A stretch of DNA of 64,000 nt from JBAZMA01 sp041649995 (GCA_041649995.1 JBAZMA010000003.1:132505-196504); one strand, 5' to 3'; shown: positions 1 to 8,743, counted from the first letter of the stretch. Notes: generated by a model not told the origin, from the letters alone. Numbers and translations: made by a program.

Positions 1-2
1 TG

Positions 3-569
3 CCGGCCCTTGTCCGCAGTTTTCAATATCAGTCATTCGGGCTTTTTTTGGCGACGCTTATCGAGGCCGCGCGTGAAGGTTCCCCCGGTTTGTACGCGAT
101 CGCCGCGCTTGTTTTTATCCTGAAAGTTTCCCTGATCCCGCGCGTGCTTTTGGCCGTCGCCAGGAAGATCAAGGCGAATGAAGATCTCGGGTTGCTGATC
201 AATCCGCAGTTGTCTCTTTTTATGGCCCTGACGCTGACCTATGTTTCATGGATTTTTGCCGGACAGCTCGTTTCTTCCGGCGGCGAAGGAAAGACGATGC
301 TGGCTATCGCGTTCTTTGTCGTCCTGGCAGGGCTGTTTTTGATGATATTCCGCATGACCGCCCTGGCCCAGGTCATCGGCCTGTGCGTGATGGAGAACGG
401 CCTGTTCCTGCTGGCGGCTTCCATTTCCGGAGGCATGCCGTTTTTTGTGGAGATCGCGATATTCTTCGATGTTCTCGTCAGCGTCCTGATCATGGGGTTT
501 TTTGTCTACAGGATCAACCGGCTTTTTACCCATATCGATGTGGATAAGCTCACGCGTTTAAAAGGATGA
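3..569 (+). CDS. HyfE-like membrane subunit of an Ehr/hydrogenase-4-type complex (5'-truncated)
   Basis: The frame is open to the left edge, so the gene starts outside the window; the TTG at 48 is only the first in-frame start-like codon inside it. The product is very hydrophobic, with about five predicted membrane segments, and resembles HyfE, the NuoK-related membrane subunit of group 4 hydrogenases and Ehr complexes. Its stop overlaps the ATG of the next gene (ATGA at 566). In the family this subunit sits in the membrane arm beside the antiporter-like subunits. The position before HyfF-, HyfG- and HyfI-like genes supports the call. Other subunits (HyfB, HyfC, ferredoxin-like) would be expected upstream. 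Confidence 0.8.
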   Translation, partial: PALVRSFQYQSFGLFLATLIEAAREGSPGLYAIAALVFILKVSLIPRVLLAVARKIKANEDLGLLINPQLSLFMALTLTYVSWIFAGQLVSSGGEGKTMLAIAFFVVLAGLFLMIFRMTALAQVIGLCVMENGLFLLAASISGGMPFFVEIAIFFDVLVSVLIMGFFVYRINRLFTHIDVDKLTRLKG

Positions 570-2026
570 TGCCTTTATCTCTGGTGTTTATTTTTGGAAT
601 TCCGGCGGCCCTGACGGTCCTGGGCCTGTTCGTCAGGACATCGCGCCCGCTGGGAATCGCCCATAATGCCGGCTATCTGTCGGTTTTGTGCGCCGCGGGG
701 ATTCTCTTCAAAGAAGTCCTTTTCCAGGGCCCTTGCGTCGTCCGCGATTTTCTGTATGTCGATGTTCTTTCCGCTTTTTTCATCCTGGTGACGGCTGTCA
801 TCAGTTTTGCCGCCAGCCTTTATTCCACTGGCTACGTGAAGAAGGACACCGGCGAGGGGGTCATCTCCGAACAAAAGGCCAGGGTCTATTACACGCTCTT
901 CAACCTGTTTTGTTTTTCCATGTTTTTCTGCCCGGCCCTCAATAATCTGGGCCTGTTGTGGGTGGCGGTTGAGATGACCACACTGGTTTCGGCCTTCCTC
1001 GTCGGCTTTTACAACAAAAAAGAATCCGTGGAGGCGGCCTGGAAATACATCATCATCTGCTCGGTCGGCATCATTTTCGCGCTGTTAGGCACGATCCTTT
1101 TCGCCTACGCCTATTCTTTGACCGGGGCCAAAACTCTCGCCTGGACGGATATGATGGCTTTGGCTCAGGGCCTGGACCCGCGCGTCCTGAAGATCGCTTT
1201 TATTTTCATCCTTGTCGGATACGGGACAAAGGCCGGTCTGGCGCCCATGCATACCTGGCTTCCGGACGCCCACAGCCAGGCTGTGGCCCCGATCAGCGCC
1301 CTTTTGTCCGGAGTCCTGCTGAAGACCGCGTTCTACGCGATCCTCAGATTCGGCATGATCCTGATCAAGGCCGGGGAGTTGGCGTATTTTTCCCATCTGA
1401 TGATGTTTTTCGGGTTGATCTCCCTGGTGATCTCCTGTGGTTTTATTCTTGTGCAAAAAGACGTCAAGAGGCTCCTGGCCTACAGCAGTATCGAACACAT
1501 CGGGCTTGTGGCGGTCAGCTTCGGCCTCGCTACGCCTTTGGCTTTTGCCGCGGGGCTTTTTCATGTCTTCAATCACGCCGTGACCAAGGCCTTCATGTTT
1601 TTCGGCGCGGGCAATATCGTCCACGCGTATAAAAAACGCAATATGAATTCCATCAAAGGCGTGATGAGGCTTCTGCCGTTTACCGGGGTCATGACCCTGT
1701 TGGGCGTTTTTGCCCTCGGAGGGTTTCCGCCTTTTTCCGTTTTTGCCAGCGAGTTTCTGGTCCTCGCGGCGGCTTTCGCAAACGGTTCTTACGCGGTCGG
1801 AGGCTGTCTTCTTTTGTTCCTGGGGCTTGTTTTCGCGGCTTTTCTCCATCATTTTGCAAAAATGCTCTACGGCCATCTGCCCAAAGGCGCCCAAGCGCAG
1901 GGAGAGCCTTTGAGCGGAAAAGCCGCTTTTATCTTTTTATTTATCCTGATGCTGGCCGCGGGCGCGGCTTTCGCGTTTGTCAAAGAGGATGCCTTATGGA
2001 TCACGAAAAAATTGTTCCAGATATAG
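566..2026 (+). CDS. HyfF-like proton-translocating antiporter subunit (NuoL/M/N family)
   Basis: A 486-residue polytopic membrane protein of the Mrp/NuoL-M-N antiporter-like family, closest in type to hydrogenase-4 subunit F. The family signature is visible around residues 220-240, with KAGLAPMHTWLPDAHS and the following stretch that lines the ion channel; a membrane glutamate lies in VEMTTLVSAF. It should carry protons or sodium ions when the complex oxidises its donor. The start is fixed by overlap with the upstream stop (ATGA); a second ATG follows at once. Its last 31 bases overlap the large-subunit gene, so translation is probably coupled. Confidence 0.88.
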   Translation: MMPLSLVFIFGIPAALTVLGLFVRTSRPLGIAHNAGYLSVLCAAGILFKEVLFQGPCVVRDFLYVDVLSAFFILVTAVISFAASLYSTGYVKKDTGEGVISEQKARVYYTLFNLFCFSMFFCPALNNLGLLWVAVEMTTLVSAFLVGFYNKKESVEAAWKYIIICSVGIIFALLGTILFAYAYSLTGAKTLAWTDMMALAQGLDPRVLKIAFIFILVGYGTKAGLAPMHTWLPDAHSQAVAPISALLSGVLLKTAFYAILRFGMILIKAGELAYFSHLMMFFGLISLVISCGFILVQKDVKRLLAYSSIEHIGLVAVSFGLATPLAFAAGLFHVFNHAVTKAFMFFGAGNIVHAYKKRNMNSIKGVMRLLPFTGVMTLLGVFALGGFPPFSVFASEFLVLAAAFANGSYAVGGCLLLFLGLVFAAFLHHFAKMLYGHLPKGAQAQGEPLSGKAAFIFLFILMLAAGAAFAFVKEDALWITKKLFQI

Positions 2027-3570
2027 CTCATTTGGGGCTGGGATTCGAGGTTTTGTCCGTCAAGCAGGCGTATCCCGATGAGACGCGGCTTGAGGTCCCC
2101 GTGGCGGCTTTCCGCGAATCCTGCCTTACCCTGCACCGCCTGTTTTCTTCGCCGGTCATGATGCTGTTTGCCTCGGATGAGATCAGGACGAAGGGAAGTT
2201 TTACGCTCAGGGCTGTTTTCATGGACAAAGGCCGGGGCCAGTGGATGGTTGTCAGCGCGGATGTCCCGCAAGGGGAGCCTTGTTTTGATTCTTTGGCAAA
2301 AGACATGCACTCGGCCATTCTCTTTGAGCGGGAGATCCGGGAGATGTTCGGCATCGAGCCCAAGGGGCACCCGGACCCCAGACGCCTTCATTTGCACAAT
2401 GAAGTGTGGCCGGCCGGACAATTTCCTTTGCGCAAAGATTTTAAACCTTCGCCGCCGGCGAATTTCGGGGCCTACAAATTTTCCCGGGTTGAGGGGGAGG
2501 GGATATTTGAGGTGCCGGTGGGCCCTGTTCACGCCGGTATTATCGGGCCGGGGCATTTCCGGTTCAGTGTGGCGGGCGAGCCCATCGTTCAGCTGGAAAC
2601 GAGGCTCGGGTTTACGCATCGGGGCGTCGAAAAACTTTTTGAAGGCAGGGATCCGGCGGCGGGACTCGCTCTTTCTGAACGCGTTTGCGGGGACGCGGCG
2701 TTCGGCCACAGCCTCGCTTTCGCTTCGGCCTGTGAAAAGATCCTGGGTGCGCGCGCGCCCCTGCAGGCCGCCTACGTCAGGGGCATCTATCTGGAACTCG
2801 AGAGGCTTTATAATCACGTGAATGATATCGGAGGGATGGCGACGGATGTGAGTTTTAGTTTTCCCGCGGCCCTGGCTTCGGTCATCAAGGAATCGATCCA
2901 TGTGCTCAATGAAAAATTGACAGGGAGCAGGTATCTTAAAAATGCGAACAGGATCGCGGGGGTCGCCTCCGGCATCAGCGGGCCCTTGAAAAAGGAACTT
3001 CTGCGGTCCTTAAAAATCCTGCGAAGAGATTTTCAGGAGCTGGTGACGATCCTGAACCGGAGTGTTTCTTTTATGGACAGGGTGGATTCAACAGGGACGT
3101 TGAAGAAGAAGACGGCCGAGGACCTGGGGGTCGTCGGCCTGGCAGGCCGCGCTTCGGGGGTCGCCCTTGATCTGCGGAAGTTTTTTCCCGGGGCCTATCA
3201 GGATGTTTCGTTTAAGATGGCGATGCAGGCCTCAGGTGATGTGCTGGCCAGGTTTCGCGTCAGGGTCCAGGAGTGGGAATGCTCCTGCCGGATGATCGAG
3301 GAGTTTGCCGAAAAACTGGACGGCGGACCCATCGGCGCGGCCGCCCCTCTGAAGCCGGGTGAGGGCTTAGGATATGCCGAGGCGTGGAGGGGGCCTGTTC
3401 TTTACTGGGTCCAGTTGAGCGAGTCAGGCGTTATTGAGCGCTGCAAGATCGTCGACGCGTCTTTTCATAACTGGCCGGCCTTGACATACGCTGTATTAGG
3501 CAACATCATCCCCGATTTTCCCTTGTGCAACAAAAGCTTTGACTTGTCTTATTCCGGCAATGACTTATAG
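1996..3570 (+). CDS. Ehr complex large subunit: fused NuoC-NuoD-like protein without NiFe ligands
   Basis: 524 residues: residues ~1-150 form a NuoC-like (30 kDa) domain and ~165-524 a NuoD/HycE-like large-subunit domain. Family landmarks are present (THRGVEKLFEGR, YVRGIYLELERLYNH). The N-terminal metal motif, normally CGxC, reads ERVCGDAAFGHS, with one cysteine only. The C-terminal motif, normally DPCxxC, reads VDASFHNWPA, with none. True group 4 NiFe hydrogenases need all four cysteines, so this subunit probably cannot hold a NiFe centre. That pattern defines energy-converting hydrogenase-related (Ehr) complexes, whose substrate is not settled. The start overlaps the hyfF-like gene. Confidence 0.88.
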   Translation: MDHEKIVPDIAHLGLGFEVLSVKQAYPDETRLEVPVAAFRESCLTLHRLFSSPVMMLFASDEIRTKGSFTLRAVFMDKGRGQWMVVSADVPQGEPCFDSLAKDMHSAILFEREIREMFGIEPKGHPDPRRLHLHNEVWPAGQFPLRKDFKPSPPANFGAYKFSRVEGEGIFEVPVGPVHAGIIGPGHFRFSVAGEPIVQLETRLGFTHRGVEKLFEGRDPAAGLALSERVCGDAAFGHSLAFASACEKILGARAPLQAAYVRGIYLELERLYNHVNDIGGMATDVSFSFPAALASVIKESIHVLNEKLTGSRYLKNANRIAGVASGISGPLKKELLRSLKILRRDFQELVTILNRSVSFMDRVDSTGTLKKKTAEDLGVVGLAGRASGVALDLRKFFPGAYQDVSFKMAMQASGDVLARFRVRVQEWECSCRMIEEFAEKLDGGPIGAAAPLKPGEGLGYAEAWRGPVLYWVQLSESGVIERCKIVDASFHNWPALTYAVLGNIIPDFPLCNKSFDLSYSGNDL

Positions 3571-3648
3571 TACCGGAGGGACAGAAAAAAGCGTTATTGG
3601 ATCATAGGGTTATTGTATTATGGAATGCCATTGGAATTAAAATCTGAC

Positions 3649-4161
3649 ATGTCTATTTTTACAACAAGACTTTTTAAAGGGATCGTCACCAGAAACATCA
3701 AGCCTTCTGTTTCCCCGGCGCTCGAATCCTGCGGAAAAGAGCTGAAGGCATTGATTCGAAAAAGATTCGGCCGGTCCCTGCACTTAAGAGAAGTGGATAC
3801 GGGGTCTTGCGGGGCCTGCGAATCCGAGATCATCGCCGCCAATAACCCCATTTACGACCTCCAGCGTTTCGGCATCAGTTTTGTGGCTTCTCCGCGGCAT
3901 GCCGACGCCCTTTTGGTCACAGGCCCTGTTTCCAAAAACATGGCCCTGGCCCTCAAAAGGACATACGAGGCCATGCCTGAGCCTAAATTCATCATAACTG
4001 TCGGGGATTGCGCTTTGGATGGAGGGGTCTTTCGCGGTTCCTATTATGTGGAAGGCGGCGTCGAAAAACTTTTGCCTGTTGTTCTGCATGTCCCCGGCTG
4101 TCCCCCTTCGCCCCTGGCCCTTATCGAGTCTCTCCTGGGATTTCTGCGCCGGACACCGTAA
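3649..4161 (+). CDS. HyfI/NuoB-like [4Fe-4S] small subunit of the Ehr complex
   Basis: About 170 residues of the NADH-quinone oxidoreductase 20 kDa / hydrogenase small-subunit family. The four cluster cysteines are all visible: two in TGSCGACESE, one in VGDCALDGG and one in HVPGCPPSP. So unlike the large subunit it keeps its cofactor, the proximal [4Fe-4S] cluster that hands electrons toward the large subunit. I chose the ATG at 3649 (MSIFTTRLF), which matches the usual short N-terminus; an in-frame TTG at 3613 would add 12 residues. There are 78 untranslated bases after the large subunit. The 3' end overlaps the convergent radical SAM gene by 41 bases. Confidence 0.88.
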   Translation: MSIFTTRLFKGIVTRNIKPSVSPALESCGKELKALIRKRFGRSLHLREVDTGSCGACESEIIAANNPIYDLQRFGISFVASPRHADALLVTGPVSKNMALALKRTYEAMPEPKFIITVGDCALDGGVFRGSYYVEGGVEKLLPVVLHVPGCPPSPLALIESLLGFLRRTP

Positions 4162-5449
4162 CAGCCCTGGCTTTGAGCCACGCCATATCCCTGTCCTGAC
4201 GCATCCATTGCCTGAGAAGTCTGTAACCGATCAGACGGAAGAGCGCGTCCCTGAACCGCAAGGACAAAAACAGCGAAAAGGAATGCAGAAGGGAATAAAA
4301 CTTTCTGTAGGCGTGGAGCACTGTTGTCTGCAGGTCTTTTGCCGAAAGCCGGGAGGGGGTAAAGACAATGTGCTGGCCGTCGTAAAATCTCCAGTCTTTC
4401 GTAAAAATGCGTTTTTGCGCCTGGAGGGTTTCGTGGACCTTTGTCCCGGGAAACGGCGTTAAGATCATCAGTTGGATCGTTTCTATTTTTTGTCTGACGG
4501 CGAACTTCACTGTTTCCAGGACGGTATTCCTGTCGTCGGTTTCCCCTCCCAGGACAAACATGCCGTGGATTTTGATCTTTTTGAGATGAAAAGAGCGGAT
4601 GGCCCGGATGATCTCTTCGAGCGTCTGGTTTTTCTGGTAGGCCTTCAATGTTTCCGGGTTTATGGATTCGAATCCCACGCAAACCAGTTCGCATCCCGCC
4701 CGTGACATCAGCTCCAGAAGTTCGGGGTCTCTGGCCGCGTCGCAACGGACCTGGCAGACCCAGTTCCTGATGCCGCTTTTCGACAAAAGCTCAAGCAGGA
4801 TTTTTGTGCGCCTGGGATTGGCCGAAAAGTTGTCGTCGCAGAAAAAGACCCTTCGCGCGCGAGAGCCCTCCAATTCCTTCATGACGTTGGCGGGGTCCCG
4901 GAAGCGGTATTTGCGGCCGAACATGAGAGTCACGGAACAGAAGCTGCAGTCAAAGGGGCAACCCCTGGATGTCGAAACAGGCAACAGAAGGGGTTTTGGG
5001 GGGAGGCCTTTGACCAGGGAAAAGTCGGGGAAGGGGAGGAGGTCGAGGTTTTCAACAGGCGCGCCCCGGACAATGGGGTCTTTGATCCTGCCTTCGATGA
5101 CATCGGCAATAACGCCTTCGGCTTCTCCGGTGACGACCTGGCGGGCAAACGCCAGGGCTTCCTGCGGCAGGAGGCTGGGATGCACGCCGCCCATGATCAC
5201 TTTGTCTTTGGGGAATTTTCCGGCGATTTCATAGCCGCGCCTGGCCGTGGATGTCAACAGAGACAGGCCGATCACATCCGCGCGCAGGCGCCGGTAATCG
5301 GGCGGCCGGATGTCCTCATTGTAGATCTCAACCTCGTGCCCCCTGGCTTTTAAGATCGTGCCGAGATAAACCGGCCCCAACAAAGGCATGGGGATCTTGC
5401 TGTAAACATTGACTTTTGATGAGTGGGGCTCTATGAAGACGATTTTCAC
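4121..5449 (-). CDS. B12-binding radical SAM enzyme (paralogue of 13262-14563)
   Basis: 442 residues from a GTG at 5449. This start is preferred over an upstream ATG because AAGGAG lies nine bases before it and the protein then aligns end to end with the paralogue at 13262-14563. Residues ~1-130 form a cobalamin-binding Rossmann domain (MPLLGPVYLGTILKARGHE). The radical SAM core follows, with CPFDCSFC (CxxxCxxC) binding the [4Fe-4S] cluster that cleaves S-adenosylmethionine. A basic C-terminal tail follows. Family members methylate or rearrange unactivated carbons in lipids, hopanoids or natural products. The substrate cannot be read here. The 3' end overlaps the Ehr small subunit gene. Confidence 0.85.
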   Translation of the reverse strand: MKIVFIEPHSSKVNVYSKIPMPLLGPVYLGTILKARGHEVEIYNEDIRPPDYRRLRADVIGLSLLTSTARRGYEIAGKFPKDKVIMGGVHPSLLPQEALAFARQVVTGEAEGVIADVIEGRIKDPIVRGAPVENLDLLPFPDFSLVKGLPPKPLLLPVSTSRGCPFDCSFCSVTLMFGRKYRFRDPANVMKELEGSRARRVFFCDDNFSANPRRTKILLELLSKSGIRNWVCQVRCDAARDPELLELMSRAGCELVCVGFESINPETLKAYQKNQTLEEIIRAIRSFHLKKIKIHGMFVLGGETDDRNTVLETVKFAVRQKIETIQLMILTPFPGTKVHETLQAQKRIFTKDWRFYDGQHIVFTPSRLSAKDLQTTVLHAYRKFYSLLHSFSLFLSLRFRDALFRLIGYRLLRQWMRQDRDMAWLKARAVTVSGAEIPGETR

Positions 5450-5562
5450 GCGCGTTCTCCTTGTGTTTGAATGGATTGTAACCTTTTTGAAGAAAAGAAA
5501 TAAGTGGCTGAATCCGTTTCTCATTGACCGGATCGCCTCACTTCCAAAACAGAGGAATTACG

Positions 5563-5591
5563 TTGACAGCTGGATTTATCCGAGATATAAA
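5563..5591 (+). promoter_or_regulatory. sigma70-like promoter for the sensor/AsmA-like pair
   Basis: TTGACA at 5563-5568 and TATAAA at 5586-5591, separated by 17 bases, just before the Cache-type gene at 5636. It lies between divergent genes, which fits a transcription start near 5598. Confidence 0.65.
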
Positions 5592-5635
5592 AGCATTAGA
5601 AGTTCAACATAAGTATAAATTTTCCAAGGATTTAT

Positions 5636-6334
5636 ATGATTTCTAAAGTCGGCTTCGGAGAGTTTCTTAAGCGTTGTTTCTGGAGCATCTGTTTCGGGGC
5701 TTTATTTGTCCTTGCTTTGGGCCATCTTGCGTTTCATCAGTTTCTCACAACCCCCGGAGTCCGGGCCCATCGCCAACAGTTGATATCCCTGGCATCGCGG
5801 GTGGCCGGATTTATCGACGGGGATGAGCTTCTAAAGATCCCTTTGACCCTCGAAGGGGATACGAGCCCGCAATATCAGGACGCGCTCGGCCTGTTGTCGG
5901 AGGTCAAGAAACAGAACCCTCTGGTCAAATATATTTATGTTCTGACCAATACCGGGGAGCCGGGGGTTTTCCAATATGTCGTTGACGCCGACCCCTTGCC
6001 TGAGATCGTGACAGCCAGAAGTCCCAAGGCTTTTCCCGGGGATCTCTATGACGGCCGGGCAGTGCCTGCTTTGCTTTCGGCTTTTGACGGGCCTAGCGCG
6101 GATAAAGGGATTGTGAAAGATGTCTGGGGAGCGACCCTTTCAGGCTATGCCCCTGTGTTGGATAGCTTCGGCGGGGTTGTGGGGATCGTCGGCGTGGACA
6201 TGGATGCCTCTGTCCTGGAAGAGAGTTTAAAGATTTCGGATGGCTTGTCGGCCATAACAGCCGCCTTCGGGGTTTTATTCCTGCTGGCCCTGTTGTTCCC
6301 GAAGCTTTCTCCCCCGCGCAAAGGAACTTTATGA
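5636..6334 (+). CDS. Membrane-anchored Cache/PDC-like sensor domain with no output domain
   Basis: 232 residues: membrane segment at ~15-38, an exported domain of about 165 residues, then a second membrane segment at ~205-223 and a short basic tail. The exported part resembles PDC/Cache folds of chemoreceptors and GGDEF proteins (KYIYVLTN, YAPVLDSFGGVVGIVGVDMD). Normally such a domain is followed by HAMP, kinase, GGDEF or methyl-accepting modules; here the reading frame ends after the membrane segment. The stop overlaps the next gene's ATG, so the sensor and the AsmA-like protein are probably made together. The ligand is unknown. Confidence 0.6.
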   Translation: MISKVGFGEFLKRCFWSICFGALFVLALGHLAFHQFLTTPGVRAHRQQLISLASRVAGFIDGDELLKIPLTLEGDTSPQYQDALGLLSEVKKQNPLVKYIYVLTNTGEPGVFQYVVDADPLPEIVTARSPKAFPGDLYDGRAVPALLSAFDGPSADKGIVKDVWGATLSGYAPVLDSFGGVVGIVGVDMDASVLEESLKISDGLSAITAAFGVLFLLALLFPKLSPPRKGTL

Positions 6335-7083
6335 AAACGCTTAAGACATTGGCGATTATTCTCGGGATTGTTTTTCTCCTGACTGTTGCTTTTTCAGTGG
6401 CCACATTTTTGGTGGTCAAGCACCTGAAGATCAAGGACCTGGTTGAGCAGGAAATCGAGCAGGAGCTCGGCATCAAGGTCCGCATCCAAAATCTGACCTT
6501 TTCGCCGCTTTTGAGCCATATTTCAGCCCAGGGCATTTCCATAAAGAACCCCGCAGGTTTCGATGAGCAGGAACTCGCTTATATCAATTCTATTCATTTT
6601 GTCTGGGATATCGGCGAAATCGTCCTCTTGAAGAAGCCGAGCGTTTATCTGATCGCCCTGGACCTGGCGCGCCTGCATATTATCAAGAACAAATCCGGAA
6701 AGGTGAATCTCAAGGAACTCCTTCCTCTTCAAGAGCAGGGGCCTTCAGAGGACCCGACGCCTTTTTCCTTTGATGTTCTGGTCTTGTCTGTGGGACAGGT
6801 CACCTACACCGACCAGACGCTCAGGCCTCCCAAAACCCATATTTATAATGTCGGTATAGAAGGCGAGACCTTTTTTAGCGTGGTGGATGAAGAGAAACTC
6901 ATCCGTCTTATCGTCTATAACGCCCTTAAGAATACGGATGTCGGAAAGATGATCGGTTTGAATCTCGCGCTTTTATCCGGTGTTTCGGAAACGATCGAAG
7001 CGGCCCTGGGCACGGCGACCTCATACGTCAAGGGTCTCTATCAGATTGCCAGCACACCCTTCAAATTCCTGTTCTCCCGCTAA
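6331..7083 (+). CDS. AsmA-like membrane-anchored protein
   Basis: 250 residues with one N-terminal membrane segment (~7-29), followed by a beta-rich region typical of the AsmA/DUF748 N-terminus: LVEQEIEQELGIKVRIQNL leads into LLSHISAQGISIKNPAGF. AsmA-like proteins extend from the inner membrane into the periplasm and are linked to lipid transport between membranes. This one is short for the family and seems to keep only the N-terminal repeat. It overlaps the sensor gene by four bases. No terminator is evident before the AbrB-type gene 135 bases downstream. Confidence 0.6.
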   Translation: MKTLKTLAIILGIVFLLTVAFSVATFLVVKHLKIKDLVEQEIEQELGIKVRIQNLTFSPLLSHISAQGISIKNPAGFDEQELAYINSIHFVWDIGEIVLLKKPSVYLIALDLARLHIIKNKSGKVNLKELLPLQEQGPSEDPTPFSFDVLVLSVGQVTYTDQTLRPPKTHIYNVGIEGETFFSVVDEEKLIRLIVYNALKNTDVGKMIGLNLALLSGVSETIEAALGTATSYVKGLYQIASTPFKFLFSR

Positions 7084-7117
7084 CCAGGAACCCTTCCCCT
7101 TTTTCCAAAAAATTCGC

Positions 7118-7146
7118 TTGAAGAATGAGACTGTAAGTTTTATCAT
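7118..7146 (+). promoter_or_regulatory. Candidate promoter of the efflux operon
   Basis: TTGAAG at 7118-7123 and TATCAT at 7141-7146 with a 17-base spacer, 73 bases before the AbrB-type gene. The AT-rich stretch that follows (7147-7200) would be a natural place for the dimeric regulator to bind, but I see no clear palindrome. Confidence 0.4.
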
Positions 7147-7218
7147 ATGTCTAACAGTTCATAAAAAACCTACAATTCATATTTATCATTAATTTCAGAA
7201 TCAAGAAAAGGAGCGTGT

Positions 7219-7449
7219 ATGTCAAAACCCCTGCACCCGAAGCTTTACGGGACGGTTACGGTCGGCGAAAGAGGCCAGATCGTGATTCCGATGAAACTGC
7301 GCAAGCAATTCAGATTGAACGCCAACGACAAGCTTGTCGTGTTCGCCAGGGACAGGGGGATGATCAGCCTTGTTCCGGCGGAGGAATTCAGCCGGTTCCT
7401 GGCTGACATCTCCGTCGTGCGGCGCGAACTGGAAGCGGGGCGCAAGTAG
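7219..7449 (+). CDS. AbrB/SpoVT-type DNA-binding regulator
   Basis: 76 residues with a single swapped-hairpin AbrB domain at ~9-55: GTVTVGERGQIVIPMKLRKQ is the standard signature. The C-terminal 20 residues are charged. A strong AAGGAG precedes the ATG. Its stop is separated by one base from the start of the TolC gene, so it heads the efflux operon and probably regulates it, perhaps by autorepression. A MazE-like antitoxin is the alternative, but no toxin gene follows. Confidence 0.8.
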   Translation: MSKPLHPKLYGTVTVGERGQIVIPMKLRKQFRLNANDKLVVFARDRGMISLVPAEEFSRFLADISVVRRELEAGRK

Positions 7450-7450
7450 G

Positions 7451-8743
7451 ATGATGAGACGCTTTTTTCCAGCGGTACCGATCATTATTCTGGCAGGCAT
7501 TTTCCTCGCCAGTCCTCTTTCGCGCGCGGCTGAGGAAGCCTTGAGCTGGGAGGACTGTGTCCGGGAGGCGGCCGTCAACCATCCGGATCTTGTGTCTGCC
7601 GTCGAAAATGTGCAGCAGTCCAGGTCCCAGGAAGATATCACCGCCAGCGCTCTTTATCCCCAGGTGACGGCGGGCCTTTCCGCGCAGACCGCCAAATCAG
7701 CGGGCAGCTCCGTCCGGGCGGGAGGCACCAGTGATACCTATTCTTATGATGTGACCGGCTCTCAGCTTGTTTTCGACGGATTCAAGACCCTGGCCGATGT
7801 CAAAGGGGCCAGGGAAGACACGCAGGCGGCCAAAGAGAATTACAGGTTTGTTTCCGCCGATGTCCGTCAGCGGCTGCGCAGCGCCTTTGTCAGTGTGATG
7901 AAGGCCCAGGCCCAGATCCGCGTGACGGAGGAGATCGTGCGCATTCGCAAGGATAATCTTGTTTTGATTTCTCTGCGATATCAGTCAGGCCTCGAGCATA
8001 AGGGGGCCTTGATGACGGCTGAGGCGAATCTGGCCCAGGCCAGATTTGAGGTCGAGGAAGCCAAAAGGGCCCTGATCGTCGCCCAGAGGCAGTTGACCAA
8101 AGAGATGGGGCGCTCTGAATTCATCCCCATGGCGGTCAAAGAGGATTTCGAGATCGGGGATACCGAGAAGAAAAAGCCGGACTTCCGGGAGATCGTCGAG
8201 AAGAACCCTTCGCTCCTGGAAGAGGCGGCCCTGGCCAGGGCCGCGCGCTACGGCGTGGCTTCCGCCAAGGCGAATTTCTTTCCCGTTTTGTCCGCTTCCT
8301 CAGGCATCGGCAGGACCAGCGGCCATTGGCCTCCGCAGAATAATCAGTGGAATCTGGGGTTGGGTTTGACCTTGCCTTTATTTGAAGGAGGCCTCAAGAC
8401 CGCTCAGTTGAAATCCGCAAAATCCTCTTTTGTCGAGGCCCAGGCCAATCAGCGCAGCACGCGCGATTCCGTCATCCTGGGCCTTGAGCAGACATGGGCC
8501 TTTTTGCAGGACGCGATCGAAGACGTTTCCGTGCGCCGCATGTTCCTGGATGCCACGCAGGAGCGCTCGCGCATCGCCCAGGCCCAGTATTCCATCGGCA
8601 TGATGTCTTATGATAACTGGACCATTATTGAAGACGACCTCGTGAGCGCGAAAAAAGATCTTTTGAACGCGCAGGCAAACGCGCTCTTCGCCCAGGCGAA
8701 CTGGGTGGAGGCGAAAGGAGAGACCCTTGAACAGGAACAATAA
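7451..8743 (+). CDS. TolC-family outer membrane efflux protein
   Basis: 430 residues from the ATG at 7451. A longer frame exists upstream but overlaps the AbrB gene, and this start gives a clear signal peptide (IIILAGIFLASPLSRA, then AEEALSWEDC). Two long alpha-helical repeats follow, rich in heptad-like Ala/Gln/Glu, as in the TolC periplasmic tunnel; barrel strands lie near QVTAGLSAQ and WNLGLGLTLPLFEGG. It would form the outer-membrane exit duct for the MacAB-like pump encoded next. It lacks a lipobox, unlike many OprM-type members. Confidence 0.88.
   Translation: MMRRFFPAVPIIILAGIFLASPLSRAAEEALSWEDCVREAAVNHPDLVSAVENVQQSRSQEDITASALYPQVTAGLSAQTAKSAGSSVRAGGTSDTYSYDVTGSQLVFDGFKTLADVKGAREDTQAAKENYRFVSADVRQRLRSAFVSVMKAQAQIRVTEEIVRIRKDNLVLISLRYQSGLEHKGALMTAEANLAQARFEVEEAKRALIVAQRQLTKEMGRSEFIPMAVKEDFEIGDTEKKKPDFREIVEKNPSLLEEAALARAARYGVASAKANFFPVLSASSGIGRTSGHWPPQNNQWNLGLGLTLPLFEGGLKTAQLKSAKSSFVEAQANQRSTRDSVILGLEQTWAFLQDAIEDVSVRRMFLDATQERSRIAQAQYSIGMMSYDNWTIIEDDLVSAKKDLLNAQANALFAQANWVEAKGETLEQEQ

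Noticed and set aside
1085..2901. Long minus-strand open frames opposite the Ehr genes
   Set aside because: They lie wholly antisense to clear hydrogenase-like genes, have Arg/His/Pro-rich compositions typical of shadows of GC-rich genes, and no ribosome sites.
4655..4685. tRNA T-arm-like GGATTCGAATCCCACG
   Set aside because: It lies within the radical SAM coding sequence, and there is no acceptor stem, D-arm or anticodon arm around it.
5409..5612. 67-codon plus-strand frame in the divergent intergenic region
   Set aside because: It overlaps the start and ribosome site of the radical SAM gene and the promoter at 5563, and has no ribosome site of its own.
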